Origin: Cellulosimicrobium cellulans
GTDB lineage: Bacteria; Actinomycetota; Actinomycetes; Actinomycetales; Cellulomonadaceae
Reading direction: 5' to 3'
Assembly (NCBI RefSeq): GCF_016907755.1
Contig: NZ_JAFBCN010000001.1
Span: 1,674,001 to 1,738,000 of the forward strand
DNA length: 64,000 nucleotides
The position numbers and the translations under genes are program-made. This document shows, in pieces, positions 44,750-52,767 of this stretch; the first letter of the stretch is position 1, and each line of letters begins with the position of its first letter. The notes under the pieces are model-generated. The model did no database searches, had not been told where the DNA came from, and saw only the letters and a program-made list of their open reading frames with translations.

Positions 44750-46363
44750 TCAGGACGCCATGACGCGGGCGTGCAGTGCCTGCACCGCGTACCGGGCGGC
44801 CCAGAACGCGCCGTGCTGCCACGCCGAGATCTCGGACATCCAGTCGCCCGCGAAGTACACGTTCCCGGCCCCCTGCTGCAGCTGCTTGAAGCGCGACGAC
44901 TGCGTGTTGGGGTAGGCCCACGCGCCCTCGATGTAGGGCACCTTGTGCCACGCGATGGAGAACGAGCTCTCCAGCTCGGTCCGGTACTTCTCGCCGTGGA
45001 TCTTCACGCCCTGCTCGACGGCGCGCATCTCGCGCTGCCGCGGCGTCATGTCGGCGTAGGAGCGCGCGTTGGCGCCGGTGTTGTAGTAGCCGACGACGAG
45101 GCCCCGGCGCTCGCCGTAGCCGTACGAGGGGTACCAGACGTGGGCGAGGTCCATGTCGGTCTCCGTGATGCCGCCGTAGATCCGGTGGTCGTCCTCCCAG
45201 AACCGCGAGCGGTACTCGAGCCCGATCTTGCCCGCCGGCGACCCGACGGCGAACTCGCCGAGTGCGGCATCGATGTCGGCGCCCCAGTTGGTGTCCCAGC
45301 GGCGCATGAGCCCCGCCGGTGCCGCGACGATCGCGAAGTCCGCGTCGATCTGGCGGCTCTTGCCGTTCGGTGCCGTGTAGGTGACCCTGACCCCGTCGGT
45401 CGTGTTGTGCACGCCCGTGACCGGCGAGCTGAGCTGGACGTTCTGCTTGCCGATGGCGCGGACGAAGTAGTCGTAGGTCGTGTCCATGCCGCCCTTCGGC
45501 TGGAACATGAGCATCGACTGCTCCCAGTTGATCTCGAACGGGAAGTACTGCCCGACCTTCGACGCGAGCACCTCCGAGACCGTCCCGGGGCCGGGGAGCG
45601 GCGTGCCGTGCTCGTTCCAGGCGGACGGGTAGACGGAGTAGCCGCGGTTGTCGCCGCCGCGGTAGCTGCCGTCGGACTGCAGCGACCCCCAGGAGCGGAG
45701 GAACGCGCGCAGGTTCTCCTTGTCCGCGGCCGTGAGCTTCTGGTCGAGGGCGCCCTGGTCGGCCGCGTAGCTCAGCAGCTCCGACGTGTAGCCGAACACG
45801 TCCGCCTTGGCCGTGCGGTACCGGACGGGGTCGCCGGGGGTGGCGCCTGATCGCTCGTTGTAGAGGTAGGCGTCCGCGTTCGCGTTGGTGAACACCTCGT
45901 AGGGGACGCCCAGCTCGCGCAGGTAGTCCATGGTGACCATCCACTGGGCGATGCGACCCGCGCCCGCGTTCATGTACACGCCGTCGGAGAACCGGGCCTT
46001 CTGGGTGACGCCGTTGACGTCCGTCTCGGAGTCGCCCCCACGTATGGTCAGCGTCCGTCCGCCCGGCCGGTGCCGCGCCTCGAGCACGGTCACCCGGTAC
46101 CCCGCCTTCTGCAGCTCGTACGCCGAGGCGAGGCCGGCAGGCCCGCCGCCTACGACGACGACCTTCTTGGCGGAGCGGCCCGTCAGGCTGAAATCGCTGC
46201 CCCGCGGGGGAGTCCAGGACTCGTTCCGCGGCTGGGCGGCGGCCGTCGGCGCGAGGCCGACCGCGCCCATCGTCGCGAACATCACGCCGGCGCTGGATCC
46301 GACCCCGACGGCCTGGAGGAAGTTGCGGCGCGAGACGCCCGACGTCTTCTCGTCAGTGACCAT
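44750..46363 (-). CDS. Tat-exported flavin monoamine/L-amino-acid oxidase
   Basis: The 537-residue protein is an FAD amine oxidase. A twin-arginine signal occupies the N-terminus: SRRNFLQ at 11-17, a hydrophobic stretch, then cleavage near TAAAQ (about 40-44). The FAD-binding fold follows ([32 protein letters not shown]), and the C-terminal [20 protein letters not shown] closes the flavin site as in L-amino-acid oxidases. Export already folded with FAD is expected. The products would be an imine, H2O2 and, after hydrolysis, a keto acid and ammonia. It is divergent from an exported RidA protein. Confidence 0.88.
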   Translation of the reverse strand: MVTDEKTSGVSRRNFLQAVGVGSSAGVMFATMGAVGLAPTAAAQPRNESWTPPRGSDFSLTGRSAKKVVVVGGGPAGLASAYELQKAGYRVTVLEARHRPGGRTLTIRGGDSETDVNGVTQKARFSDGVYMNAGAGRIAQWMVTMDYLRELGVPYEVFTNANADAYLYNERSGATPGDPVRYRTAKADVFGYTSELLSYAADQGALDQKLTAADKENLRAFLRSWGSLQSDGSYRGGDNRGYSVYPSAWNEHGTPLPGPGTVSEVLASKVGQYFPFEINWEQSMLMFQPKGGMDTTYDYFVRAIGKQNVQLSSPVTGVHNTTDGVRVTYTAPNGKSRQIDADFAIVAAPAGLMRRWDTNWGADIDAALGEFAVGSPAGKIGLEYRSRFWEDDHRIYGGITETDMDLAHVWYPSYGYGERRGLVVGYYNTGANARSYADMTPRQREMRAVEQGVKIHGEKYRTELESSFSIAWHKVPYIEGAWAYPNTQSSRFKQLQQGAGNVYFAGDWMSEISAWQHGAFWAARYAVQALHARVMAS

Positions 46364-46722
46364 GTGGCTGGAGCCCTCTCGTCCACGGCCTGACGGGCGG
46401 ACTGCCCGGCCCACGATGCCGGGTGCCGCCGTCAGCACCGCGGCTGACGCTAGGGAGGCGTCGTCGCGAACGCGGGTCCGGCACGTTTCGTGGCCGTCAA
46501 CGGACGGCGGATCTCGTAAACGTCTCGTGTCGTGAGCGTCGGTCGGGAGCGACGGGGCCCGCGCGCACGGGGAGCGGGCGCCCGACAGGGCTGTGACGAG
46601 CGGACACGTGACCGACACGGCCCGGAAACGGTGCGCGTCTACGGTCGCGGCTCCGGCGACCGTCGTGGCCCGCCGGAGCGGGCGTCACGGTGGCGCCCGC
46701 CGTCCCCCGCCTGGAGGCACGC
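46364..46722. other. Intergenic region between the amine oxidase and RidA genes
   Basis: This 359-base divergent interval has no convincing ORF. Promoter hexamers are weak: a TACGGT lies on the plus strand near 46641, and TTGACG is present on the minus strand near 46500 without a matching -10. The RidA start has a good GGAGG; the oxidase start does not. Both genes may share regulation from here, but no clear operator was seen. Confidence 0.4.
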
Positions 46723-47361
46723 ATGAAGAACCGCACCAAGGTCGCCGTCGCCGTCGCCGTCACCGCCGCCGTGGCCGTCCCCGGGACCGCCGTCGCCGCA
46801 GGGAAGCTCTTCGAGCCGAAGCCCACCGAGTCCTTCTCGTTCGTGACCGGAGACACCCCGTCGATCGCCGACGGCGTCGCGTTCGGCAAGAACGTGGCCT
46901 GGTACAAGTCGTCGGGCCTCGGGCCCTCCGCGCTGAACACGGCGCCGGGAGCGGGCGCCGAGGAGCGCTACATCCCCACCGACGTGTTCCCCGGCGGGGT
47001 GCTGCCGGCGGGCGTGACGATCACCGAGGCGCAGGGGATCAACGTCCTCATGCGGATCGGCGAGAACCTCGAGCGGGCGGGGCTGTCCTACGACGACGTC
47101 GTGTCCATGCGCGTCTTCCTCCAGAACCCCGCGGGCCAGGAGAAGATGGACTTCGCGGGATGGAACCGCGCCTACCGCCAGTTCTTCGCCAACACGAACC
47201 TCGCGACCGGGAAGCCGATCGACGTCCAGCTCGGCTCCGCGACGACTGCTCCGATGGTCGTCAACGCCGCCCGGCCGTCACGGTTCGCGCTCGAGATCGA
47301 GAACCTTCCCGTGAACGGTTGGCTCGTCGAGGTGGAGGTCGACGCGGTCTACCCGAAGTGA
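46723..47361 (+). CDS. Secreted RidA (YjgF/UK114) family protein
   Basis: The 212-residue protein has a Sec signal peptide (MKNRTKVAVAV, cleavage near VAAG at 24-27) and then a RidA domain. RidA enzymes hydrolyse reactive imines/enamines to keto acids. The Arg that binds the substrate carboxylate is present as Arg187 in RPSRFALEIENLP, with Glu203/Glu205 in LVEVEVDAV at the usual catalytic position. It is longer than cytosolic RidA (about 128 residues), with an extra loop near 55-85. ATG at 46723 follows CTGGAGGCACGC. It is divergent from the exported amine oxidase. Confidence 0.85.
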   Translation: MKNRTKVAVAVAVTAAVAVPGTAVAAGKLFEPKPTESFSFVTGDTPSIADGVAFGKNVAWYKSSGLGPSALNTAPGAGAEERYIPTDVFPGGVLPAGVTITEAQGINVLMRIGENLERAGLSYDDVVSMRVFLQNPAGQEKMDFAGWNRAYRQFFANTNLATGKPIDVQLGSATTAPMVVNAARPSRFALEIENLPVNGWLVEVEVDAVYPK

Positions 47362-47365
47362 CGCA

Positions 47366-47401
47366 CGACGGGCCGGCGCCCCGGAGGGTGCCGGCCCGTC
47401 G
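47366..47401. terminator. Bidirectional terminator between RidA and HTH-MurA genes
   Basis: A 12-bp perfect stem pairs 47366-47377 with 47390-47401. It starts four bases after the RidA stop and lies between convergent genes. Confidence 0.85.
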
Positions 47402-47416
47402 CGTCGCTCGTCGGAC

Positions 47417-48952
47417 TCAGTCGCGGAAGGTCTCGATGTTGGCGCCGAGCTCGCGCAGGCGTTCCGTCAGGCCCTCGTAGCCGCGCGCGATGATGTCCAC
47501 GCCGCGCAGGACGGACGTGCCCTTCGCCGCGAGCATCGCGAGGAGGATGACGACGGCGGGGCGCAGCGCCGGCGGGCAGCTCACCTCGGCGCCGGACCAC
47601 CGCGTCGGGCCGGTGACCTGCAGGCGGTGCGCGTCGAGGAGCCGTACGTCCGCCCCGAGGCGCGTGAGGTCGGTGAGGTGGATGGCCCGGCCCTCGTAGA
47701 CCCAGTCGTGGATGAGCGTCGTGCCGTGCGCGTTCGCCGCGATGACGGCGAAGAACGGCAGGTTGTCGATGTTGAGCCCGGGGAACGGCATGGGGTGGAT
47801 CTTGTCGATCGGGGCGCGCAGCTCGCTCGGGTGCACCGTGACGTCCACGAGGCGCGTCCGGCCGTTGCGGGCCAGGTACTCGGCGCTCAGGGTGTAGCGC
47901 AGGCCCATCTCGGACAGGGTCGCGAGCTCGATCTCCATGAACTCGATCGGGACCCGGGCCACCGTGATCTCGGAGCCGGTGACGATGCCCGCGGTGAGCA
48001 GGCTCATCGCCTCGACCGGATCCTCCGAGACCGCGTACTCCACGTCCACGTCGATGTCGGTGCGGCCGTGCACGCGCAGGGTCGTCGTGCCGATCCCCTC
48101 CACCCGGACGCCGAGCAGCTCGAGGTAGAAGCACAGGTCCTGGACCATGTAGTTGGGGCTCGCGTTGCGGATGGTCGTCACGCCGTCGCGGCGGGCCGCG
48201 GCCATGAGCGCGTTCTCCGTGACGGTGTCGCCGCGCTCGGTGAGCACGACCGACAGGTCCGTGCCCGACGCCGGGGCCACCGTCGCGTGGTAGTTGCCGC
48301 CCGTCGCGGTGACCGCGAGGCCGAACGGCCGCAGGGCGATCATGTGGGGCTCCACGGTGCGGGTGCCGAGGTCGCAGCCGCCGGCGTACGGGAGCTCGAA
48401 CGTGTCTCGGAGCCCGAGCAGCGGGCCGAGGAACATGATGATCGAGCGCGTGCGGCGCGCGGCGTCGACGTCGATGGCGGCGAGGTCGAGCCGGTCCGGC
48501 ACGACGATTTCGAGGTCGCGCCCGCCGGTCGTCCAGGTCGCCCGGACGCCGATCGAGCGGAGCACGTCGACGATGCGGTCGACCTCCACGATGCGGGCGA
48601 CGCCGCGCAGCGTGGTGCGGCCCCGGTTGAGCAGCGACGCGCACAGGAGCGCGACCGCGCCGTTCTTGGAGGAGTTGACCTCGATGCGCCCGGACAGCGT
48701 GTGGCCGCCCTGGACGCGCAGGTGCGCGTGCTTGGGCCCGCCGAGGCTGATGATCTCGGAGTCGAGCGCGAGGCTGATGCGGTTGAGCATCTCGAGACTG
48801 AGGTTCTGGGCGCCCTGCTCGATGCGGTGCACGGCGCTCTGGCTCGTGCCGAGCCGCTCGGCGAGCTGGGTCTGCGTGAGGCCCCGGTTCTGGCGGGCAC
48901 CGCGGATGAGCGTGCCGACCTGCGTGAGAGGGGCGTCGTCGATCGCTGTCAT
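47417..48952 (-). CDS. XRE helix-turn-helix domain fused to a MurA-like enolpyruvyl transferase
   Basis: The 511-residue protein has an XRE-type HTH at about 12-68 (GLTQTQLAERLGTSQSAVHR). A full MurA/EPT fold follows from about 76. MurA active-site positions look retained: Lys96 in NSSKNG, Cys193 in AGGCDLGTR, Asp396 in LNIDNLP, Arg464 in PALRPAV and Arg490 in ARGYEG. MurA transfers enolpyruvate to UDP-GlcNAc, the first step of peptidoglycan synthesis. The fusion suggests a DNA-binding enzyme or a sensor of cell-wall precursors. ATG at 48952 has TATCGT seven bases upstream and a palindrome just beyond. Confidence 0.85.
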   Translation of the reverse strand: MTAIDDAPLTQVGTLIRGARQNRGLTQTQLAERLGTSQSAVHRIEQGAQNLSLEMLNRISLALDSEIISLGGPKHAHLRVQGGHTLSGRIEVNSSKNGAVALLCASLLNRGRTTLRGVARIVEVDRIVDVLRSIGVRATWTTGGRDLEIVVPDRLDLAAIDVDAARRTRSIIMFLGPLLGLRDTFELPYAGGCDLGTRTVEPHMIALRPFGLAVTATGGNYHATVAPASGTDLSVVLTERGDTVTENALMAAARRDGVTTIRNASPNYMVQDLCFYLELLGVRVEGIGTTTLRVHGRTDIDVDVEYAVSEDPVEAMSLLTAGIVTGSEITVARVPIEFMEIELATLSEMGLRYTLSAEYLARNGRTRLVDVTVHPSELRAPIDKIHPMPFPGLNIDNLPFFAVIAANAHGTTLIHDWVYEGRAIHLTDLTRLGADVRLLDAHRLQVTGPTRWSGAEVSCPPALRPAVVILLAMLAAKGTSVLRGVDIIARGYEGLTERLRELGANIETFRD

Positions 48953-48959
48953 GCGAGCG

Positions 48960-48978
48960 ACGATAACTCATGGATGAG
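48960..48978 (-). promoter_or_regulatory. -10 box and palindromic operator of the HTH-MurA gene
   Basis: On the minus strand TATCGT (48965 to 48960) precedes the ATG by seven bases. Immediately upstream, within the promoter spacer, CTCAT-GG-ATGAG (48967-48978) is a perfect 5-bp palindrome with a 2-base centre. An XRE regulator could bind it to control its own gene. Confidence 0.45.
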
Positions 48979-49101
48979 ATATTCACGCGACGACGCGGCG
49001 CGGTCGTGGCGGGATCACGGGTTCATCACAGGACCTCCATCCGTGTCGTGAGATAGGTGGCATCCGGGGCGGGAGCGTGGCCTCGTTGCCGGGCTCATCC
49101 G

Positions 49102-49803
49102 CTACGAGGGCCACCGGCCGTCCGCGCCGGCCCCGACGTAGGGCGGCTCACGCTCGGGGTCCAGCGCGTCGACCCAGCGTCGGTGCGCCGCGACCTGCAG
49201 GTCGTGGAGGGCGTCGGGGCCGAGGGCGCCGAGGTCCGGGAACGCGCGCGCGAGGGCGTCGAGGAGGTCGAGGGTGGCGAGGACGTCGGCGTCCGCGGTG
49301 TGCAGCGGGCCGACGTCGAGCACCTCGTAGCGCGCGCAGAGGTCGACGAGCCGGCGCTTGCCCTCGCGCGCCGGGTCCCACGCGCGGTCCAGGACGAGCG
49401 GGTCCAGCACCGGGCGGACGGGCCGCCCGAGCCGGGCGGCCAGCGTCGGCAGGCCGTGGCGGACGAGCTCCGCGTCGAGGAGGGACAGGTCGAACGCGGC
49501 GTTGTACGCGACGAGCGGGACACCGTCGCGCTGCGCGTCGACGACGAGCGCCGCGATCTCCTCCAGCGCCTCGGCCGGCGCGGCGCCGTGGGCGGACGCG
49601 TGCGCCGTCGTGACGCCGTGGATCGCCGTCGCCTCGGCGGGGATCTCGACGCCCGGGTCGAGGAGCCACGTCCGCACGTGCGTCGACCCGGGCTCGCGGA
49701 GCACGAGCGCCGCGGTGACGATGCGGTCGACGTCCACGTCGACGCCCGTGGTCTCGGTGTCGAGACCGAGGAGCGGTCCCGCCGTCCAGGGCGTCGTCGT
49801 CAT
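49102..49803 (-). CDS. DnaQ-like 3'-5' exonuclease (DEDDh)
   Basis: The 233-residue protein has the three exonuclease motifs: LLGLDTETTG (Exo I, DxE), VAYNAAFDLSLLDAEL (Exo II) and the DEDDh Exo III PLHTADADVLATL. It resembles the polymerase III epsilon-type exonuclease family. Stand-alone actinobacterial copies may act in DNA repair or RNA turnover. ATG at 49803 follows GAGGTGG. There are no operon partners on its strand closer than 149 bases. Confidence 0.88.
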   Translation of the reverse strand: MTTTPWTAGPLLGLDTETTGVDVDVDRIVTAALVLREPGSTHVRTWLLDPGVEIPAEATAIHGVTTAHASAHGAAPAEALEEIAALVVDAQRDGVPLVAYNAAFDLSLLDAELVRHGLPTLAARLGRPVRPVLDPLVLDRAWDPAREGKRRLVDLCARYEVLDVGPLHTADADVLATLDLLDALARAFPDLGALGPDALHDLQVAAHRRWVDALDPEREPPYVGAGADGRWPS

Positions 49804-49937
49804 GGTCCACCTCGGGGTCTCGCTCGGGTCCCGGCGCTCGTCGCGCCCGGTGCCGCCGGACGTCCCGGCGACGAGCGTCACCCTGCCAGCGCCCACCCAC
49901 ACGGGTCGCCGTGCAGGTGACCGGCACAGGCCGCCGG

Positions 49938-49943
49938 TAGGCT
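49938..49943 (+). promoter_or_regulatory. Leaderless -10 box of guaB3
   Basis: TAGGCT ends six bases before the guaB3 GTG at 49950. Confidence 0.55.
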
Positions 49944-49949
49944 GGCCCG

Positions 49950-51074
49950 GTGAGCAACGAGATCGAGATCGGACGTGGCAAGCGCGGTCGGCGCGCGTTC
50001 TCCTTCGACGACGTCGCGGTCGTGCCCTCCCGGCGCACGCGCGACCCCAAGGAGGTGTCGGTCGGCTGGCAGATCGACGCGTACCACTTCGAGCTGCCCA
50101 TCCTCGCGGCGCCCATGGACTCCGTGATGAGCCCCGCGACCGCCGTCGCGCTCGGCAACCACGGCGGTCTCGGCGTGCTCGACCTCGAGGGCCTGTGGAC
50201 GCGCTACGACGACCCGACGGCCCTCCTGGAGGAGATCGCGACGCTCGAGCCGCTCGAGGCGACGCGGCGCATGCAGGAGATCTACGCCGAGCCCATCAAG
50301 TCGGACCTCATCACGCAGCGCCTCAAGGAGATCCGCGCCGCGGGCGTCACGGTCGCCGGCGCGCTGTCGCCGCAGCGCACCCAGGAGCACTACCAGACCG
50401 TCGTCGACGCGGGCGTCGACCTCTTCGTCATCCGCGGCACGACCGTCTCGGCCGAGCACGTCTCGGGCGTCGCGGAGCCGCTGAACCTCAAGCGGTTCAT
50501 CTACGAGCTCGACGTGCCGGTCGTCGTCGGCGGCGCGTCCACGTACACCGCGGCGCTGCACCTCATGCGCACGGGCGCGGCGGGCGTGCTCGTCGGGTTC
50601 GGGGGTGGCGCGGCGCACACCACGCGCGTCTCGCTCGGCATCCACTCGCCCATGGCGACGGCGGTGGCGGACGTCGCGGCCGCGCGCCGCGACTACCTCG
50701 ACGAGTCGGGCGGTCGCTACGTGCACGTCATCGCCGACGGCGGCGTCGGCCGCTCGGGCGACCTCGTCAAGGCCGTCGCGTGCGGCGCGGACGCCGTGAT
50801 GATCGGCGCGGCGCTCGCGCGCGCCGAGGAGGCGCCCGGCAAGGGCTGGCACTGGGGCTCGGAGGCGCACCACGCGCAGCTCCCGCGCGGCGAGCGCGTG
50901 CGCGTCGGCACCGCCGGCACGCTCGAGGAGATCCTGTTCGGCCCGGGCCGTCAGGCGGACGGCACGCTCAACCTCGTCGGCGCGCTGCGGCGGGCGATGG
51001 CGACGACGGGGTACTCCGACCTCAAGGAGTTCCAGCGCGTCGAGGTCGTCGTCTCGCCGTACCAGCCCCGCTGA
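49950..51074 (+). CDS. guaB3: GuaB3-family IMP dehydrogenase-related protein
   Basis: The 374-residue TIM-barrel protein is IMPDH-like but has no CBS module. It shows DDVAVVPSRRTRDPKEV, ILAAPMDSVMSPATAVAL and VIADGGVGRSGDLVKAV. In the catalytic loop, where IMPDH has GSICTTR, this protein reads GGGAAHTTR, with His223 in place of the catalytic Cys. It therefore probably does not work as a standard IMPDH. GTG at 49950 follows a leaderless-type -10. Its nearest downstream neighbour is an acetyltransferase gene, eight bases later. Confidence 0.92.
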   Translation: MSNEIEIGRGKRGRRAFSFDDVAVVPSRRTRDPKEVSVGWQIDAYHFELPILAAPMDSVMSPATAVALGNHGGLGVLDLEGLWTRYDDPTALLEEIATLEPLEATRRMQEIYAEPIKSDLITQRLKEIRAAGVTVAGALSPQRTQEHYQTVVDAGVDLFVIRGTTVSAEHVSGVAEPLNLKRFIYELDVPVVVGGASTYTAALHLMRTGAAGVLVGFGGGAAHTTRVSLGIHSPMATAVADVAAARRDYLDESGGRYVHVIADGGVGRSGDLVKAVACGADAVMIGAALARAEEAPGKGWHWGSEAHHAQLPRGERVRVGTAGTLEEILFGPGRQADGTLNLVGALRRAMATTGYSDLKEFQRVEVVVSPYQPR

Positions 51075-51082
51075 GCCGCGTC

Positions 51083-51700
51083 ATGACGGGACGGGTCGCG
51101 GACGGGCCCCGGCTGACCCGTGCGGGCGACGGCGTGCCCGGCTCAGCGCCCGACGAGGTGTCGGACGAGGTGCCTGACCGCGGCCGTGCCGGGGCGGACT
51201 CGGACGTTGTCTTCGAGGAGGCCTCGGACGGCGACGTCGAGGGCGTCGTCGCGCTGTGGCGCACGTGCGGCCTCACCCGGCCCTGGAACGACCCGTACCG
51301 CGACCTCGCGGACGCGCGGCTGGGCGAGACGTCCACGGTGCTCGTGGGCCGGGCGACGCGCGACCTCCGGGGAGCGGCGTCCGACGACGGCGAGCCCGTC
51401 GTCACGGTCCGCGCGGGCGAGGTGGTCGCGTCGGCGATGGCCGGCGTCGACGGGCACCGCGGCTGGCTCTACTACGTGGCCGTCGACCCACGGCTGCGGG
51501 GCGACGGCACGGGGCGCGCCGCGGTCGTCGCGGCCGAGGCGTGGCTCGCCGCGCAGGGCGCGCGGGCGGTGCGCCTCATGGTGCGCTCGACCAACGACGC
51601 CGTCCGCGGCTTCTACGAACGCCTCGGCTACGCCGACCAGGAGTGCGTCGTGCTCGGCCGACCGCTCGGAGCGCCGGACGCGCGCGACGCCGGGCGATGA
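51083..51700 (+). CDS. GNAT-family N-acetyltransferase
   Basis: The 205-residue protein is a GNAT enzyme of the YpeA type. The first ~40 residues are a low-complexity Asp/Gly/Val extension. The domain then begins (VVFEEASDGDVEGVVALW) with TRPWNDPYRDLA, the acetyl-CoA loop DPRLRGDGTGRAAVVAAE and the ending VRGFYERLGYADQE. The substrate is unknown. ATG at 51083 is used; a later start would lose the extension. Its stop overlaps the next ATG (ATGA). Confidence 0.82.
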   Translation: MTGRVADGPRLTRAGDGVPGSAPDEVSDEVPDRGRAGADSDVVFEEASDGDVEGVVALWRTCGLTRPWNDPYRDLADARLGETSTVLVGRATRDLRGAASDDGEPVVTVRAGEVVASAMAGVDGHRGWLYYVAVDPRLRGDGTGRAAVVAAEAWLAAQGARAVRLMVRSTNDAVRGFYERLGYADQECVVLGRPLGAPDARDAGR

Positions 51701-52758
51701 CGACGACGGCGGCGTGGGCTCCGGACGCCGACGACCTGGCCGCGCTCGAGACCGAGCACCGCGCGCGGGTCGGCGCGCTCGACCCGCTCGTCGCGATCCC
51801 CGACCTGGGCGCCGTCCCGGACGACCAGGGTCTGCTCGCCGTCCGGCTCCCCGACGGGTCGAGGGCCGCGGGCCTCGTCACGGTCGGTGACGTCGGCCCC
51901 GACTCCTCGGCCGCGCTGTTCCGCCCGCTCCGCGAGCACCGGCTGCGCGCCCGGGCGGCGGGCCCCGACGTCCCGGGCGCGGTGGCGGCGCTCCTCGCGG
52001 CGTGGTCCGAGCGCGTCGCGAACGACCCGGGCACGCCCCCCGACGGCGACGGTGTGCCCCAGGTGGGGCCGGCGCCGCGCGACCACGGGAGGGTGCTGCT
52101 CTGGCCGAGCCGTGATGTCGGGGCGGTCGCGGCACTCGCCGCGCACGGCATGCGCCCGACCGTCCACCTCGCCGCGCGCCGTGGAACGGCTCCCGGCGCG
52201 GCAGGACACGGTCCGGCAGGCCTGGTCGTGCGTGACGCGACGCCCGACGACGTCCCGGCGCTCGTCGCGCACCAGCTCGCGGAGCTCGCGTACGACGAGC
52301 TCGTGGGCGCGGCCCGGGTGCGGCCCGGAGCCCGGGAGCACCTCGCGACCCAGGTGGCGGGCGCGGTGGCGAACCCGGCCACGACGTTCCTCGTCGCGAC
52401 GGCGCCACCGACGGAGGTCGGCGGGACCGGGGACCGGGCCGAGGAGGTGCTGGGCGTCGTCGCGGTCGAGCCGCCGGAGCGGTCGGGTGCGGTCGCCGGG
52501 ACGGTCACGACCGGCCCGGTCGCCTACCTCGTGCTGCTGCACGTGACCGGCGCCGCGCGCGGCGCCCGGGTCGGCGGGACGCTCGTCGACGCGGCGCTCG
52601 CGCGCGTGCGGGAACGCGCCGGGGAGGACGCGGTCGTGCTCCTGCACCACGGCGTCCTCAACCCGCTCTCGGCACCCTTCTGGGCACGCCAGGGCTTCCG
52701 CCCGGTGCTCACGACGTGGGAGCTCCCCGTCTCGGGCACTGTCGGTCCGACGACGTAG
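51697..52758 (+). CDS. Large GNAT-family acetyltransferase
   Basis: The 353-residue protein has a C-terminal GNAT domain (about 165-345; LVVRDATPDDVPALVAHQLA, LLHVTGAARGARVGGTLVDA, APFWARQGFRPV). The N-terminal half may be a decayed second GNAT domain, but its motifs are weak. The substrate is unknown. ATG at 51697 overlaps the upstream GNAT gene by four bases, so the two acetyltransferases are made together. The aldehyde dehydrogenase gene follows after nine bases with its own -10 box. Confidence 0.75.
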   Translation: MTTTAAWAPDADDLAALETEHRARVGALDPLVAIPDLGAVPDDQGLLAVRLPDGSRAAGLVTVGDVGPDSSAALFRPLREHRLRARAAGPDVPGAVAALLAAWSERVANDPGTPPDGDGVPQVGPAPRDHGRVLLWPSRDVGAVAALAAHGMRPTVHLAARRGTAPGAAGHGPAGLVVRDATPDDVPALVAHQLAELAYDELVGAARVRPGAREHLATQVAGAVANPATTFLVATAPPTEVGGTGDRAEEVLGVVAVEPPERSGAVAGTVTTGPVAYLVLLHVTGAARGARVGGTLVDAALARVRERAGEDAVVLLHHGVLNPLSAPFWARQGFRPVLTTWELPVSGTVGPTT

Positions 52759-52761
52759 CCT
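52756..52761 (+). promoter_or_regulatory. Leaderless -10 box of the aldehyde dehydrogenase gene
   Basis: TAGCCT ends six bases before the ATG at 52768 and overlaps the stop codon of the preceding GNAT gene (TAG at 52756-52758). Confidence 0.5.
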
Positions 52762-52767
52762 GTCCCC

